The notes: generated by a model not told the origin, from the letters alone. A stretch of 64,000 nt of DNA from Desulfosarcina alkanivorans (GCF_009688945.1 NZ_AP021874.1:5084001-5148000); one strand, 5' to 3'. Shown: positions 9,347 to 18,779, numbered from the stretch's first letter. Numbers and translations: made by a program.

Positions 9347-10637
9347 ATCGAATCCTTGGATTGAGGAAGGTGTAGATGATATCGGCCACCAGCTGGGTGG
9401 ACACCGCCATGAGCACCATGATCATGGTGCCGGCCTCCAGGGCGTTGATGTCCTTGTAAAGCGCTGAATCCAGAAGGTACTGGCCCAGACCCGGGTAGCC
9501 GAAGACCACCTCGACGATCACGATGCCGCCCAGCAGCCAGTTGACATGGAGCATGATGACGGTGATGGGGGCGATCAGGGCATTGCGGACGGCGTGGCCG
9601 GCCACCACCTTCCAGTAGGGCAGACCCTTGAGGAAGGCGGTGCGGATATACGGCGAGCGCATGACTTCAGACATGCTGGCCCGGGTGATGCGCAGTACAT
9701 AGCCCAGTTCGATGAGCGTGAGGGTGAGCACGGGCAGCACCAGCATATCCGGTCGCTCCCAGGGCGCCTTTTCACCGAAGACGGTGGCGCCGGGGACCAG
9801 CTGGAGCCAGTGGGACACGATGAGGATGAGGAATATACCGGTGGCGAATTCGGGGATTACCGAGAACATCATGCCGCTGATGGATAGAAACCGGTCCTTG
9901 ATGGATCCTTCCTTGAGGCCGGCAATGATACCCAGGACCAGGGCCAGGGGCATGACGATGACAAAAGCGATGCCGGCCAGCACCAGAGAATTCCTCAGCC
10001 GGACGAACATGCTTTTGCCCACCGGCCTTCCGGTTCGCAGGCTGACGCCGGGATCGCCGCGAATGAACCCCTTTTTCAGCGGGATGTACTGGGCGGGGCC
10101 GCCGGAGGACTTCATCCACCCCTTGCCCACCACGAAACTCCATACTTCGCGGTCGGCCCCTTTTTCCCAGAGCACGGCGTGGTTCTGCTTGTCTATGCCC
10201 CAGAAAATGTGCTTGCCGTTTTTCTGGTCGGTCCAGCGCCCGTTGTCGACCGATTCGGTGACGCTGCCATCCGGTCCGCGAACCAGGGCCACCAGGTCCT
10301 CTCCTTTCATGACCCAGCGGACCAGACGGCCGGATTCATCTTCCGCCCACCACTCTTCGTACCCCTTGTCGGTGATGATTTTTTTAAGGGGGAGCCCTAC
10401 CTTTCTCGATGCGTGCCAGTCGCTTCCCACCAGCCAGTAGAGGTAGCGCTGCCAGGCGGGCTTGTCCAGCCCGATCTGGGCGAGGAAAGAGGCTTCCTGC
10501 TCCGGGGTGATGAACGCGCCCAGGATATTTTTGGCCACATTGCCCGGCGATGCTTCGGCAATCAGAAACACCGCCATGGAAACAAGGAACATGGTCAGCA
10601 GGAGTAGAAAAAAACGCCTTAGAATAAATTTGGCCAT
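9339..10637 (-). CDS. ABC transporter permease, DppB/OppB type, with large extracytoplasmic insertion
   Basis: 432 residues from ATG 10637 (MAKFILRRFFLLLL); the frame stays open upstream to 10766, but that stretch lacks hydrophobic character. Helix 1 is followed by the usual DppB segment (IGLDKPAWQRYLYWLVG), then about 115 extra residues (roughly 76-190) rich in Trp, Lys and Gly, before the standard motif GDPGVSLRTGRPV and five further helices. E. coli DppB is about 340 residues, so the insertion explains the extra length. By topology it would face the periplasm beside the binding protein. The C-terminal part, with the EAA loop near residue 335-360, is normal. Confidence 0.93.
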   Translation of the reverse strand: MAKFILRRFFLLLLTMFLVSMAVFLIAEASPGNVAKNILGAFITPEQEASFLAQIGLDKPAWQRYLYWLVGSDWHASRKVGLPLKKIITDKGYEEWWAEDESGRLVRWVMKGEDLVALVRGPDGSVTESVDNGRWTDQKNGKHIFWGIDKQNHAVLWEKGADREVWSFVVGKGWMKSSGGPAQYIPLKKGFIRGDPGVSLRTGRPVGKSMFVRLRNSLVLAGIAFVIVMPLALVLGIIAGLKEGSIKDRFLSISGMMFSVIPEFATGIFLILIVSHWLQLVPGATVFGEKAPWERPDMLVLPVLTLTLIELGYVLRITRASMSEVMRSPYIRTAFLKGLPYWKVVAGHAVRNALIAPITVIMLHVNWLLGGIVIVEVVFGYPGLGQYLLDSALYKDINALEAGTMIMVLMAVSTQLVADIIYTFLNPRIRYA

Positions 10638-11020
10638 TGAATGAGGTCCCTGTCGTGTTGGTGAAAATGCGATGTCCACGGTGTCGCTGGCGGGGTCGGG
10701 GTGGACGGATGACGGGCAGGTGATGGCTGAATCGGACCGCAACGGGGTGATGTCGCCGGGAAACACGGGCGAAATGCGCCGCCGGCCGACGAACCGATGA
10801 TGATGTCGGCCCGGGATGCAACCGGTTGAGGTGCGTTGAATTCAAGCATTTACAGCAGGGCGCTTTTCCTTGGCGCCGGTGGGAAACCATCGCGGATTTT
10901 CAGTCCCGCCTTGTTCCGCGGTGACCCAAACGACGTTTTCCAACCAGCCCTTGATTGGGGCGGAGCGGACAGGATGCCGTCCCCTCCGCCGTGGGGTTCA
11001 ACTGGTCACAGGCATGCTGC
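10638..11020 (-). other. Intergenic region between binding-protein and permease genes (383 bp)
   Basis: No convincing coding frame, terminator or promoter was seen. The frame of the downstream permease is open in part of it, but its translation is Pro/Ser-rich and unlike any domain. Such gaps often let the abundant binding-protein transcript end or be stabilised separately from the permease message; no clear stem-loop with T-tract supports that here. Confidence 0.4.
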
Positions 11021-12661
11021 CTAGCTTATCCAGACATCGTCGAGTTTCAGGTAGAGGCTGGGATGGGCTTTGACGCCCTGGACCGGTTTCCTGGAAATGG
11101 TCCACACGTTGATCCAGAAGGCATTGCCGATGGAGCCGCGTTCCTGCTGGATTTTTTCCAGCTTGCAGAAGATCTTGCGCCGGGCCTCCACATCGAGGGT
11201 GCCGTTGGCCCGGGTCAGCAGTTCGGAATACTCCTTGTCCACCCAGCGGGTTTCGTTCCAGGCGACCGGCTTGCCATTTTCGTCTCCCACATAAGCCAGG
11301 TTGGGCACCATCGTGCCGACCGGGCGGTGGGCCCAGGTGGTGATGCCCAGATCGACTTCGGTCCATTTTTCCCAGTACTGGCTGTTGGGCATGGTCTGGA
11401 TGTTGATCCGGAAACCGGCCGGCGCCGCATCCTGTTTGAGGATTTCGGCGTAGCGCACGATTTCGCTCCAGCCGCTTCCCACGGCCAGATTGACGTCCAG
11501 CCCGTTGGGATAGCCGGCCTGTTCGAGCAGCTGTTTGGCCTTCATGGGGTCGTATTCGGGCGTGTCGATGGGGCAGTACTCGGGATGCTTGGGGCTCACA
11601 TGCACATCCTGGCCTTCCATGCCCTGTCCGAAGTAAGCCAGCGCGAGGATCTTTTCGCGGTGCTGGCACAATTTCAGGGCCGAGCGTACCCGGTTGTCGG
11701 ACCACGGTTTCATGTCCACCCGCATCCTCAGGATGCGGGTCTGGTTGGTGGTGGCCGCCAGCACGTTGACCCTGGCATCGCCCTTCAGGGCCTGGTAGGC
11801 TTCCGTGCCGCCGATATCGCTGAAATCCAGCAGGTCGATCTCGCCGGCCTGGATGGCGGCGATCATGGGGCCCATTTCGGTGCCCATGTCGATAAATTCA
11901 AGTTTGTCCAGGTAGGGCAGGGGACTGCCGTCGGCCCCTTTGTTCCAGTAGTCCTTGCGCCGTTTCAACACGCAGCGTTCGCCTTCGAGATAGGTTTCGA
12001 TGGTGTAGGGGCCGGTGCCATGGGGCGCCTTGATGAAGTCGCCTTCAAAGGTGCGGTGGTTCAGCACCATGGCCGGATAGTGGAACAGGTGCTCGGGTAC
12101 GGCGATCTCCGGATTTTTCAGGTGGAGCTTGACCTGGTAATCGGACACCTTCTCGATATTGCCGGCATCCAGGTAGCTGAGCATCCCCTTCATGGAAGAT
12201 CCCACATCCTTGTCCAGCCACTGGTTGAAGGTAAACACCACATCATCGGCATTGAACAGGTCGCCATTGTTGTGTCTGATCCCTTTGCGCAGGTTCAGGG
12301 TCCAGGTTTTCAGGTCGTCGCTGGCCTGCCAGTTCTCCAGCAGATAGGGATGGGTGATGTTGTCACCGTCGGTATAGGTCAGGTACTCGGCGACCTGGCG
12401 CATCTGGTTGGTGGGCGAGATCCAGGAAAACTGGGCCGGATGGGTGACCTTGTGAACCGGCGAGGCCACCCTCAGGGTTCCCCCCCGCTTGACGGAACCG
12501 GCCAGCACCTTTGCCGGGAGGGCCAGGCCGGCCAACTGGGTGGCGGCGGCGGCGGATACGCCCAGGAGGGTGGAAAATCGGATAAATTCCCGTCGGGTCA
12601 TCTTGCCTTTCTGTAAATCGTTTTTAAGCTCCCTGACTGCTGAATGCATCTTTTCTTTCAT
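11021..12661 (-). CDS. ABC transporter substrate-binding protein, family 5 (peptide/opine/nickel type)
   Basis: 546 residues from ATG 12661, preceded by AGGAGGAG. The N-terminus carries a twin-arginine type signal (KMTRREFIRFSTLLG, then an Ala-rich hydrophobic stretch ending LPAKVLA), so it is probably exported folded by Tat. The mature part starts KRGGTLRVASP and has typical SBP_bac_5 segments (DLKTWTLNLRKGIRHNNGD; GTGPYTIETY). It is the first gene of the importer operon. Ligands in this family are very diverse; the nearby MttB genes make a methylated amine or betaine-type ligand possible, but that is inference only. Confidence 0.93.
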   Translation of the reverse strand: MKEKMHSAVRELKNDLQKGKMTRREFIRFSTLLGVSAAAATQLAGLALPAKVLAGSVKRGGTLRVASPVHKVTHPAQFSWISPTNQMRQVAEYLTYTDGDNITHPYLLENWQASDDLKTWTLNLRKGIRHNNGDLFNADDVVFTFNQWLDKDVGSSMKGMLSYLDAGNIEKVSDYQVKLHLKNPEIAVPEHLFHYPAMVLNHRTFEGDFIKAPHGTGPYTIETYLEGERCVLKRRKDYWNKGADGSPLPYLDKLEFIDMGTEMGPMIAAIQAGEIDLLDFSDIGGTEAYQALKGDARVNVLAATTNQTRILRMRVDMKPWSDNRVRSALKLCQHREKILALAYFGQGMEGQDVHVSPKHPEYCPIDTPEYDPMKAKQLLEQAGYPNGLDVNLAVGSGWSEIVRYAEILKQDAAPAGFRINIQTMPNSQYWEKWTEVDLGITTWAHRPVGTMVPNLAYVGDENGKPVAWNETRWVDKEYSELLTRANGTLDVEARRKIFCKLEKIQQERGSIGNAFWINVWTISRKPVQGVKAHPSLYLKLDDVWIS

Positions 12662-12827
12662 GTCTCCTCCTCGCGTGGTTGCGGTACGCAGTTGGTCTGG
12701 CCTGATATTCATACCGTGAGTTCTGCAGACATCCTGCCGCTGATAAAAGCTCCGGGTGAAAAGGTTGCATGCTGAAGGTCGGGGGCACGACAACATCCAG
12801 ATCACACCCGGTGGAAAAACAAATTAT

Positions 12828-12861
12828 TTAATATCACTCAATATTATTGTTATCAATAATA
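12828..12861 (-). promoter_or_regulatory. Putative promoter of ABC operon with overlapping inverted repeat
   Basis: On the minus strand TTGATA (12856-12851) is followed after 17 bp by TATTAA (12833-12828), a plausible sigma-70 promoter about 160 bp before the binding-protein start. A perfect inverted repeat with 8-bp arms (TATTATTG, 4-bp spacer, CAATAATA; 12842-12861) covers the -35 box, an arrangement expected for a repressor site. The surrounding 100 bp is markedly AT-rich compared with the genes. Confidence 0.5.
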
Positions 12862-12889
12862 AATCTTAAAAAGGTGCCAACACCATAAA

Positions 12890-12901
12890 TTGATATATCA
12901 A
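12890..12901. promoter_or_regulatory. Palindrome TTGATATATCAA
   Basis: A perfect 12-bp palindrome directly after the stop codon of the HutC-type regulator and upstream of the ABC operon promoter. The identical 12-mer occurs at 21970-21981 in front of the third MttB gene, next to an FCD-type GntR gene. It is a candidate binding site for that GntR protein. Confidence 0.45.
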
Positions 12902-13660
12902 TCACGGTTGGTCTGCAACGGCGGTTTTAAGCATGCCCAGGCGGCTGTCCACCCCTTCCGGTGGTGGTGAAAACGTATCTTCGAACGCGTACAGATCGCT
13001 GCGCATATGGTAGATCACGTAGGAAACGGGGCGGTTGTCGCTATACAGCCGCTGGTGCATGCAAAATACCGGAGCCCCGGTCGGGGAATCCAGCTCCGCA
13101 GCCATGGCGGCGTCAAGGCCGGTTGCCTCCAGGCGCTGCCAAACCCGGGAAACGGGCAACCCCAGCTGCATCGCCAACAGGTCATGGACGGATTCCACCG
13201 CCAGATCCTCATCGAGGATGGTTGCGCAAAGATCGGCCCGTAAATATCGCAGTTCATGGCAGGCCGGCTGTTCGTCGAGGTAGTGGATCCGGCGGAGGAA
13301 AACGGCCTCTTTTCCGGGCAGCTGCGCATCCAGTTCCGGCGGAAGATCGACAATTCCTGCGCGAATCAGCCTGGAACGGGTGCTCACATTGAAGAATCGG
13401 GCATTTTCCGAAAAAGGATGGATGCGGAAATAGGCCTGGGTGAAATTGCGTTTTTTCAGGAAGGTCCCCTTGCCCGGAATCCGCCGGGCAACGCCGTCGC
13501 GAACCAGTTCGTTCAAGGCTTTGCGGGCGGTCATGCGGCTGACGCCATGGCGCCTGGCCAGTTCATTTTCGGACGGCAGGCGATCATGGAAACGGCGCGA
13601 CGCCACGCCCTCGATTAGATCATCCTTGATAAGCGCGTATTTGGGTGCCGTTTTTAACAT
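12902..13660 (-). CDS. GntR family transcriptional regulator, HutC subfamily (UTRA effector domain)
   Basis: 252 residues. The N-terminal winged helix-turn-helix (residues about 5-70) has the GntR signature (LPSENELARRHGVSRMTARKAL). Residues 90-235 match the UTRA ligand-binding fold of HutC-type regulators (VFLRRIHYLDEQPACHELRYL ... RPVSYVIYHMRSDLY). It is divergent from the AOR operon at 13874 and upstream of the ABC operon in the same orientation. The palindrome CTGTATATACAG at 13796-13807 has the GT...TA...AC pattern of HutC-type operators, so this protein probably represses the AOR/MttB operon until an inducer binds. Confidence 0.9.
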   Translation of the reverse strand: MLKTAPKYALIKDDLIEGVASRRFHDRLPSENELARRHGVSRMTARKALNELVRDGVARRIPGKGTFLKKRNFTQAYFRIHPFSENARFFNVSTRSRLIRAGIVDLPPELDAQLPGKEAVFLRRIHYLDEQPACHELRYLRADLCATILDEDLAVESVHDLLAMQLGLPVSRVWQRLEATGLDAAMAAELDSPTGAPVFCMHQRLYSDNRPVSYVIYHMRSDLYAFEDTFSPPPEGVDSRLGMLKTAVADQP

Positions 13661-13759
13661 GTAAGTCAGGTTTCACGAATCGTATGAGCACATGGCCATG
13701 CACTGGAAGTTGTTCAAAGACATGGCATATCTGGTTGCAAAAGTCGAGGCAAAATCTGC

Positions 13760-13807
13760 TTGACATTATTGATGGGCATGAATAATAGGGTTGTGCTGTA
13801 TATACAG
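13760..13807 (+). promoter_or_regulatory. Sigma-70 promoter and GntR/HutC-type operator of the AOR-MttB operon
   Basis: TTGACA (13760-13765), a 17-bp spacer and TAATAG (13783-13788) form a good -35/-10 pair. The predicted transcription start is near 13795, and the perfect palindrome CTGTATATACAG occupies 13796-13807, exactly where a bound repressor would block initiation. Its core GTATATAC matches operators known for HutC-type GntR proteins, and a HutC-type gene lies divergently next door. Confidence 0.68.
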
Positions 13808-13873
13808 GTGAAACCCTCTAAAAACAGGTCTGCCACGTGTATTGAAACCTGAAAACCGCCCCCGGAAATATTA

Positions 13874-15769
13874 ATGCCCGAGGAAATGGAAGGGATTTTG
13901 GACCGCAATCGGAAGACGCCATTCGGTGACCTGCTGGAGGTCGATCTGGCTTCGGCCACCTGCGTCCGGCGCCCCTTTCCCGGTGACACGATCCGTCGGT
14001 TCCTGGGGGGGCGGGGGTTCAATGTGGGGTACCTGTTCGAGCATCTGCCGGCGGGTGTCGACCCCATGGGACCGGAAAACCTGCTTGTTTTCTCATGCGG
14101 CCTGCTGACCGGCACCCGGGCACCCGCGGCCTCCCGCCTTCACATCAACGCCCGGTCGCCCCTCACCGGGCTCATCGGAAGTTCCAATGTGGGCGGCTAT
14201 GCCGGCGCCTGGCTGCGTTCCACCGGCATCCTCAGCCTGGTGATCCGGGGCCGGGCATCGAAGCCGGTTTACCTGTTCCTTTCCGACGCCGGTGCAGAAA
14301 TCAGAGATGCCGCCGCCTATTGGGGGCTGGATGCCTTCGACGCCCAGGATCGCATCGCCGCCGATCTGTCCCCCGGCAAATTTCAAATCCTGTCCATCGG
14401 CACTGCCGGTGAAACCGGCGCCCGTTTCGCCTGCATCGTTACCGCTAGAGACCATGCGGCCGGCCGAACCGGCCTCGGCGCGGTCATGGGGGCCAAAGGG
14501 CTCAAGGCGGTGGTCATCCAAAAGGGAGGTGTCAGGCCCTTCGAGGATCGTCGACCCTTTATCGGCAGCGCGGTGGACGACTATGTCAGGAAGATCAAGG
14601 CCTCGCCGGAGTTCGACACCTTCTCGCGCTTCGGCGGCGCCGGGTACATCAAGTGGGCCGACGACATGGGCGTCATGGGGACCCGAAACTACCGGCATCA
14701 ACGCTTTGAGATGGTCGACGGGGTGGATGGCCGTAAACTCATCGCGGACAAGCTGCACTCCAGCGGCTGCTACCGGTGCCCGGTCCAGTGCAAGGCCGAT
14801 CTCAAGTTCAAAGAGGGGTCCATGAAGGGGAAAACGGCCACCCGTCCGGAGTTTGAGCCCATGATCAACCTGGGTGCCAAGTGCGGGCTAAGCGACCTGC
14901 AGGCCGTGGTACACCTGGACAACCTGTGCACCCGACTGGGACTGGATTCCACCTCGGCGTCCACGGCCATCGCTTTTGCCATGGACCTTTTCGATCGCGG
15001 CATCCTCACCACAGCCGATACGAACGGCCTGCGGATCGCATGGGGTGACGCCGCGGCCATGGAGACCCTCCTCCGCCAGATGGCGGCGGGTATCGGACTG
15101 GGCGGAATCCTGGCACAGGGGGTCCGCCGGGCCGCCGCCATTTTCGGGGGCGATGCCGGAAAATTCGCCGCCCACGTCAAAGGACTGGAGCTGACCGCCT
15201 ACCACCCGGCCGGCATGCTGGGCAGTGCCCTGGGGTATGCCGTCTCCAGCCGTGGGGGCGACTACAACAACGTATACGCCTCCATGGAGCACCGCTGGCC
15301 GGCGGAAAAGGGCGCCGAGGCCTTCGGTTCTGCCGAGTCGGTAGACAGGCATCGACCCGCCGGCAAGGGGCACCTGGTCCGCCGGGCCGTTCTGGTGAAC
15401 ATCATTGTCGACAGTCTGGGGTTGTGCAAGGTGCCGACCCTGTCGCTCCTGGGCACCTTCGACCTGGAAAACGAAGCCCTGCTGGCCTCGGCCATCACCG
15501 GCCTGCCCCTCGATGCCGATGAATTGTTCTGCATCGGGGATCGGGTGGCAGCCATGGAACGCCTGTTCAATCTCAAGCATGTCCCCGACATGGATGAAGA
15601 CCGCCTCCCCGACATGTTTTTTACCCATGGCGACACGGTACTGACGCCGGCGATCATGGCCCGGATGCTCTCCGAATTCTACGCGGCCATGGGCTGGGAT
15701 AAACACGGTCGCCCCCTGAAGGAAACCCTGTCCTCCCTGGATATCGACACCATCGCCGCCGAATCCTGA
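13874..15769 (+). CDS. Aldehyde:ferredoxin oxidoreductase family protein (tungsten enzyme)
   Basis: 631 residues from ATG 13874; ATG 13886 is an alternative, as neither has an ideal ribosome site. The N-terminal AOR domain shows FLGGRGFNVGYLFEH and the pterin-binding type segment (SRLHINARSPLTGLIGSSN). The [4Fe-4S] ligands are visible as CYRCPVQC near residue 299 plus a distal Cys in GLCKVP near 517, as in characterised AORs. Members oxidise aldehydes to acids with ferredoxin as acceptor, or reduce acids. It is first in an operon with two MttB-type methyltransferases, so it may oxidise an aldehyde released from the same substrate class (for example an aminoaldehyde); that role is inferred. 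Confidence 0.92.
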   Translation: MPEEMEGILDRNRKTPFGDLLEVDLASATCVRRPFPGDTIRRFLGGRGFNVGYLFEHLPAGVDPMGPENLLVFSCGLLTGTRAPAASRLHINARSPLTGLIGSSNVGGYAGAWLRSTGILSLVIRGRASKPVYLFLSDAGAEIRDAAAYWGLDAFDAQDRIAADLSPGKFQILSIGTAGETGARFACIVTARDHAAGRTGLGAVMGAKGLKAVVIQKGGVRPFEDRRPFIGSAVDDYVRKIKASPEFDTFSRFGGAGYIKWADDMGVMGTRNYRHQRFEMVDGVDGRKLIADKLHSSGCYRCPVQCKADLKFKEGSMKGKTATRPEFEPMINLGAKCGLSDLQAVVHLDNLCTRLGLDSTSASTAIAFAMDLFDRGILTTADTNGLRIAWGDAAAMETLLRQMAAGIGLGGILAQGVRRAAAIFGGDAGKFAAHVKGLELTAYHPAGMLGSALGYAVSSRGGDYNNVYASMEHRWPAEKGAEAFGSAESVDRHRPAGKGHLVRRAVLVNIIVDSLGLCKVPTLSLLGTFDLENEALLASAITGLPLDADELFCIGDRVAAMERLFNLKHVPDMDEDRLPDMFFTHGDTVLTPAIMARMLSEFYAAMGWDKHGRPLKETLSSLDIDTIAAES

Positions 15770-15819
15770 ACGGGCCGCGCGGAAGCAGCTATTTGATCAA
15801 CAGAAAAGGAAACTCGACC

Positions 15820-17256
15820 ATGAACGATCCCTCCAATGCATTCACTCCAAGGCTGACTTTTTTATCGGAAACCGACAAACAGAAAATCTATCATGCGGCC
15901 CTTCAGGTACTGGAACACACCGGCATGACGGTGCAGCACGACGATGCTGTCAGACGGCTCAAGGCCGCCGGCTGCCGCCAGGATGCCAGCGGGCTGGTCA
16001 CCATTCCCGCTGCCCTGGTCGAAAACGCGGTGGCCAGCGCGCCGGCCAACATTCCCATGTTCAACCGCGACGGCGACCACGTGATGGACCTGGGAGGCCG
16101 GCGGGCCTATTTCGGCACCGGCTCCGATCTGATGTACCATGTCGACGGCAAGAGCCTCGAACGGACACGTACCCGGCTGGAACACATCTCCCGGGCGGCA
16201 CGGGTCTGCGACGCCCTGACCAACATCGATTTCATCATGTCCTTTGCCCATCCACACGAAATCGATGCCCAACGCGCCTACCTGGAAAGCTTTGCCGCCA
16301 TGGCGGCCAATTCGGTTAAACCCATCGTCAACACGGCGGACCGCAGGGACGACCTGTCGGCCATGTGGGAGATTTCCAAAATTATCAGGGGCGGTGAGTC
16401 CCAGCTGCGTGAAAAACCATACTGGGTTCAGTATGCTGAGCCCATCAGTCCGCTCAAGCACCCCTTCAAGAGCCTTGACAAGCTGATCTTTTGTGCAGAG
16501 ACGGGCATGCCGGTGATCTATTCACCGGCCCCCATTGCCGGCTCCACCGCACCCATGACCGTTGCCGGACACGTGGTGCAGGGGCTGGCGGAATGCTTCC
16601 TCGGCATGGTGGTCCACCAGCTGACCGCACCGGGCGCCCCTTTTCTCATGGGCATGGGCGCCGCCGTACTGGATATGGCCACCAGTCAGTGCTCCTACAA
16701 TGCCCCCGAATACCTCATGGCCTACATGACCATGGTGGAGATGAGTCACTATTTCGATATCCCCAACTGGGGCTACGCCGGCACCAGCGATTCCCAGATT
16801 CCCGACGGGCAGGCCACCTTCGAGGCCGGGTTGCTCACCTACATGTCCGCCGCCGCCGGTTCCAACCTGAACCACGATGTGGGCTACCTGGACTTCGGCC
16901 TGACCGGCAGTCTGGAGATGGTCGTGATCATGGACGAGGTGATCGACCAGATCCGCCGCATCCAGAAAGGGGTCGAGATAGACGAAGACCATCTGGCCGT
17001 GGAAGTCATCAGCCAGGGGGGGCGGCAGGGACAGTTTCTCACCCAGCCCCATACTTTGAAGCACCTTCGCACCACCCAGTGGCGACCGAATCTCCTTTGC
17101 CGGCATGGCTACGAGCAATGGTCGGCAGAGGGCCGAACCAGCCTCGTGGACCGCGCCCATGATCGCTTGAACCGGATTCTGGGAAGCCACACGGCAAGCC
17201 CCATCGATGCAAAGATGGCCGGTGCCATCGACAGGCTGGTTGACGGCTTCAAGTAA
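15820..17256 (+). CDS. MttB superfamily corrinoid-dependent methyltransferase, non-pyrrolysine (paralogue A)
   Basis: 478 residues from ATG 15820 (AAAGGA upstream); an upstream in-frame TTG at 15793 is less likely. It is homologous to trimethylamine methyltransferase MttB but has no in-frame amber codon, so it belongs to the pyrrolysine-free group whose known members demethylate glycine betaine, proline betaine, carnitine and related quaternary amines, passing the methyl to a corrinoid protein. Shared motifs are HDVGY, a PHTLKHLR-type segment near the C-terminus and PEYLMAYMTM. It differs from paralogues B-D in the motif GYAGTSDSQIPDGQ, where they have GATD(A/G)K. It is 50 bp after AOR and 53 bp before paralogue B. 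Confidence 0.9.
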   Translation: MNDPSNAFTPRLTFLSETDKQKIYHAALQVLEHTGMTVQHDDAVRRLKAAGCRQDASGLVTIPAALVENAVASAPANIPMFNRDGDHVMDLGGRRAYFGTGSDLMYHVDGKSLERTRTRLEHISRAARVCDALTNIDFIMSFAHPHEIDAQRAYLESFAAMAANSVKPIVNTADRRDDLSAMWEISKIIRGGESQLREKPYWVQYAEPISPLKHPFKSLDKLIFCAETGMPVIYSPAPIAGSTAPMTVAGHVVQGLAECFLGMVVHQLTAPGAPFLMGMGAAVLDMATSQCSYNAPEYLMAYMTMVEMSHYFDIPNWGYAGTSDSQIPDGQATFEAGLLTYMSAAAGSNLNHDVGYLDFGLTGSLEMVVIMDEVIDQIRRIQKGVEIDEDHLAVEVISQGGRQGQFLTQPHTLKHLRTTQWRPNLLCRHGYEQWSAEGRTSLVDRAHDRLNRILGSHTASPIDAKMAGAIDRLVDGFK

Positions 17257-17309
17257 AAGCAGCGGTTGTGCAGTCCGTTTGGAAAAACCATAATTGACGG
17301 AGACCTACC

Positions 17310-18779
17310 ATGATCCAAGCCTCGCGAACCAAAGCCTGCAGCGTTGGTATGCGTGTCCTCACCGATGACCAGATCTGGGAAATTCGCCAGGCGGCTTTTG
17401 AGGTGATCGAAAAATCGGGCTTCAAATGCCTGCATCCCGGTGCCCGGAAAATGCTGGCCGAGGCCGGTGCCATCGTCAAGGATGAACGGGTCAAGATTCC
17501 CCGCTACATCGTCGAGGGCTGTCTGAACACGGTTCCTAAAGGGTGGACCATCTATGACCGCAACGGCTGCCGGGCCATGGAGGTGGAGGGCCGCAAGAGC
17601 CACTACAGCACCTCAACGGCCAGCCCCAATACCAAAGATGCCCTCACCGGCGAATACCATGAAACCCGGGTGCGGGACATCGCCATCGGCGCCCGGGTGG
17701 CCGATGCGCTGCCCAACATTGACTTTGTGATGCCCATGGGGTCCGTCCAGGATGTCGACGGAACGGTTGCCGACCTGCACGAGTTTGAATCGGTGGTTAC
17801 CAACACCACCAAACCGATGGTTTTCATCGGTTACACACCCACCGGATGCGAATATGTTTTCGAAATGGCGGCGGTGGTGGCCGGCGGGCCGGACCGTCTT
17901 CGGGAACGACCGTTTCTTATGCTCTACCCGGAAGCCATTTCACCCTTCGTGTTTCCCCGGGAGGTCGTCGACCGGATTTTCATCGCGGCCGACCGGTTCA
18001 TGCCCCAGGTGCCCGGGGCCACGGCCCAGCCCGGGGCCACGGCGCCCATGACCCTGGCCGGCACCGTGGTTCAGATCACCGCCGAGTCATTGATCCATAT
18101 TACCCTGGCCCAGCTGCGCAAGCCCGGATGCCCCGTGTCCATGAGCGGCAATGTGGGCATTCTTGACATGGCTACCGCCCTGATGGCTTTTGGCGCCCCT
18201 GAGGGGAGTCTGGGCCTGGCGGCCCAGGCCCAGGTGGCCCAGTCTTTCGGCCTGCCCACATGGGGCCTGGCCGGTGCCACCGACGCCAAACGCCTGGACG
18301 CCCAGGCCGGCATCGAGAGCACCTTCGCCATTTTCAGCCAGGCCCTGGCGGGACTGAACCTGATCCACGACGTGGGGTACATGGCCAGCGGAATGGCCTG
18401 CTCCTGTGAGCAGCTGGTCATGGGCAACGAAATTATCGGCATGACCAAACGCTTTGTCGACGGCATCACCGTTGATACCGACACGCTTGCCCGTGACGTG
18501 ATGGACGCCGTGGGGCCGGGGGGCAATTATCTGGCCCAGCGCCACACGGTCGATCATCTTCGCAGGGAGCTGTGGCATGCCCGGTTGCTGGACCGCCAGC
18601 CCATCGCGGCCTGGCAGGCGGCCGGCGGCCCCACCATGGAGGACCGGGTCCGCGAAGAGGTGCGTAACATCGTTGACAGCCACCAGCCCGAGCCGATGGA
18701 CGGCAAGGTTCTCGACGAGCTGGCCCGGCTGAAAAGGGATGGGGAGAAGGAGATCCTGGCACGGCGGGAAAAAGACTGA
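17310..18779 (+). CDS. MttB superfamily corrinoid-dependent methyltransferase, non-pyrrolysine (paralogue B)
   Basis: 489 residues from ATG 17310. It has the family motifs GLAGATDAKRLDAQAG (near residue 318), LIHDVGYMASG and VGPGGNYLAQRHTVDHLR, and reads through without any TAG codon. It should transfer a methyl group from a methylated amine to the cobalt of a corrinoid carrier. It is last in the AOR-A-B operon; having two divergent paralogues side by side suggests two substrates, or successive demethylation steps, rather than simple duplication. No corrinoid protein gene lies in this operon; the nearest is at 62921. Confidence 0.9.
   Translation: MIQASRTKACSVGMRVLTDDQIWEIRQAAFEVIEKSGFKCLHPGARKMLAEAGAIVKDERVKIPRYIVEGCLNTVPKGWTIYDRNGCRAMEVEGRKSHYSTSTASPNTKDALTGEYHETRVRDIAIGARVADALPNIDFVMPMGSVQDVDGTVADLHEFESVVTNTTKPMVFIGYTPTGCEYVFEMAAVVAGGPDRLRERPFLMLYPEAISPFVFPREVVDRIFIAADRFMPQVPGATAQPGATAPMTLAGTVVQITAESLIHITLAQLRKPGCPVSMSGNVGILDMATALMAFGAPEGSLGLAAQAQVAQSFGLPTWGLAGATDAKRLDAQAGIESTFAIFSQALAGLNLIHDVGYMASGMACSCEQLVMGNEIIGMTKRFVDGITVDTDTLARDVMDAVGPGGNYLAQRHTVDHLRRELWHARLLDRQPIAAWQAAGGPTMEDRVREEVRNIVDSHQPEPMDGKVLDELARLKRDGEKEILARREKD

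Noticed and set aside
10638..10766. 43-residue N-terminal extension of the DppB-type permease
   Set aside because: It lacks hydrophobic or export features and would put a polar tail before the normal first helix MAKFILRR; ATG 10637 fits family starts.
10955..12616. 553-codon plus-strand open frame
   Set aside because: It is antisense to the substrate-binding protein gene, which has signal peptide, ribosome site and family motifs; the plus frame shows none.
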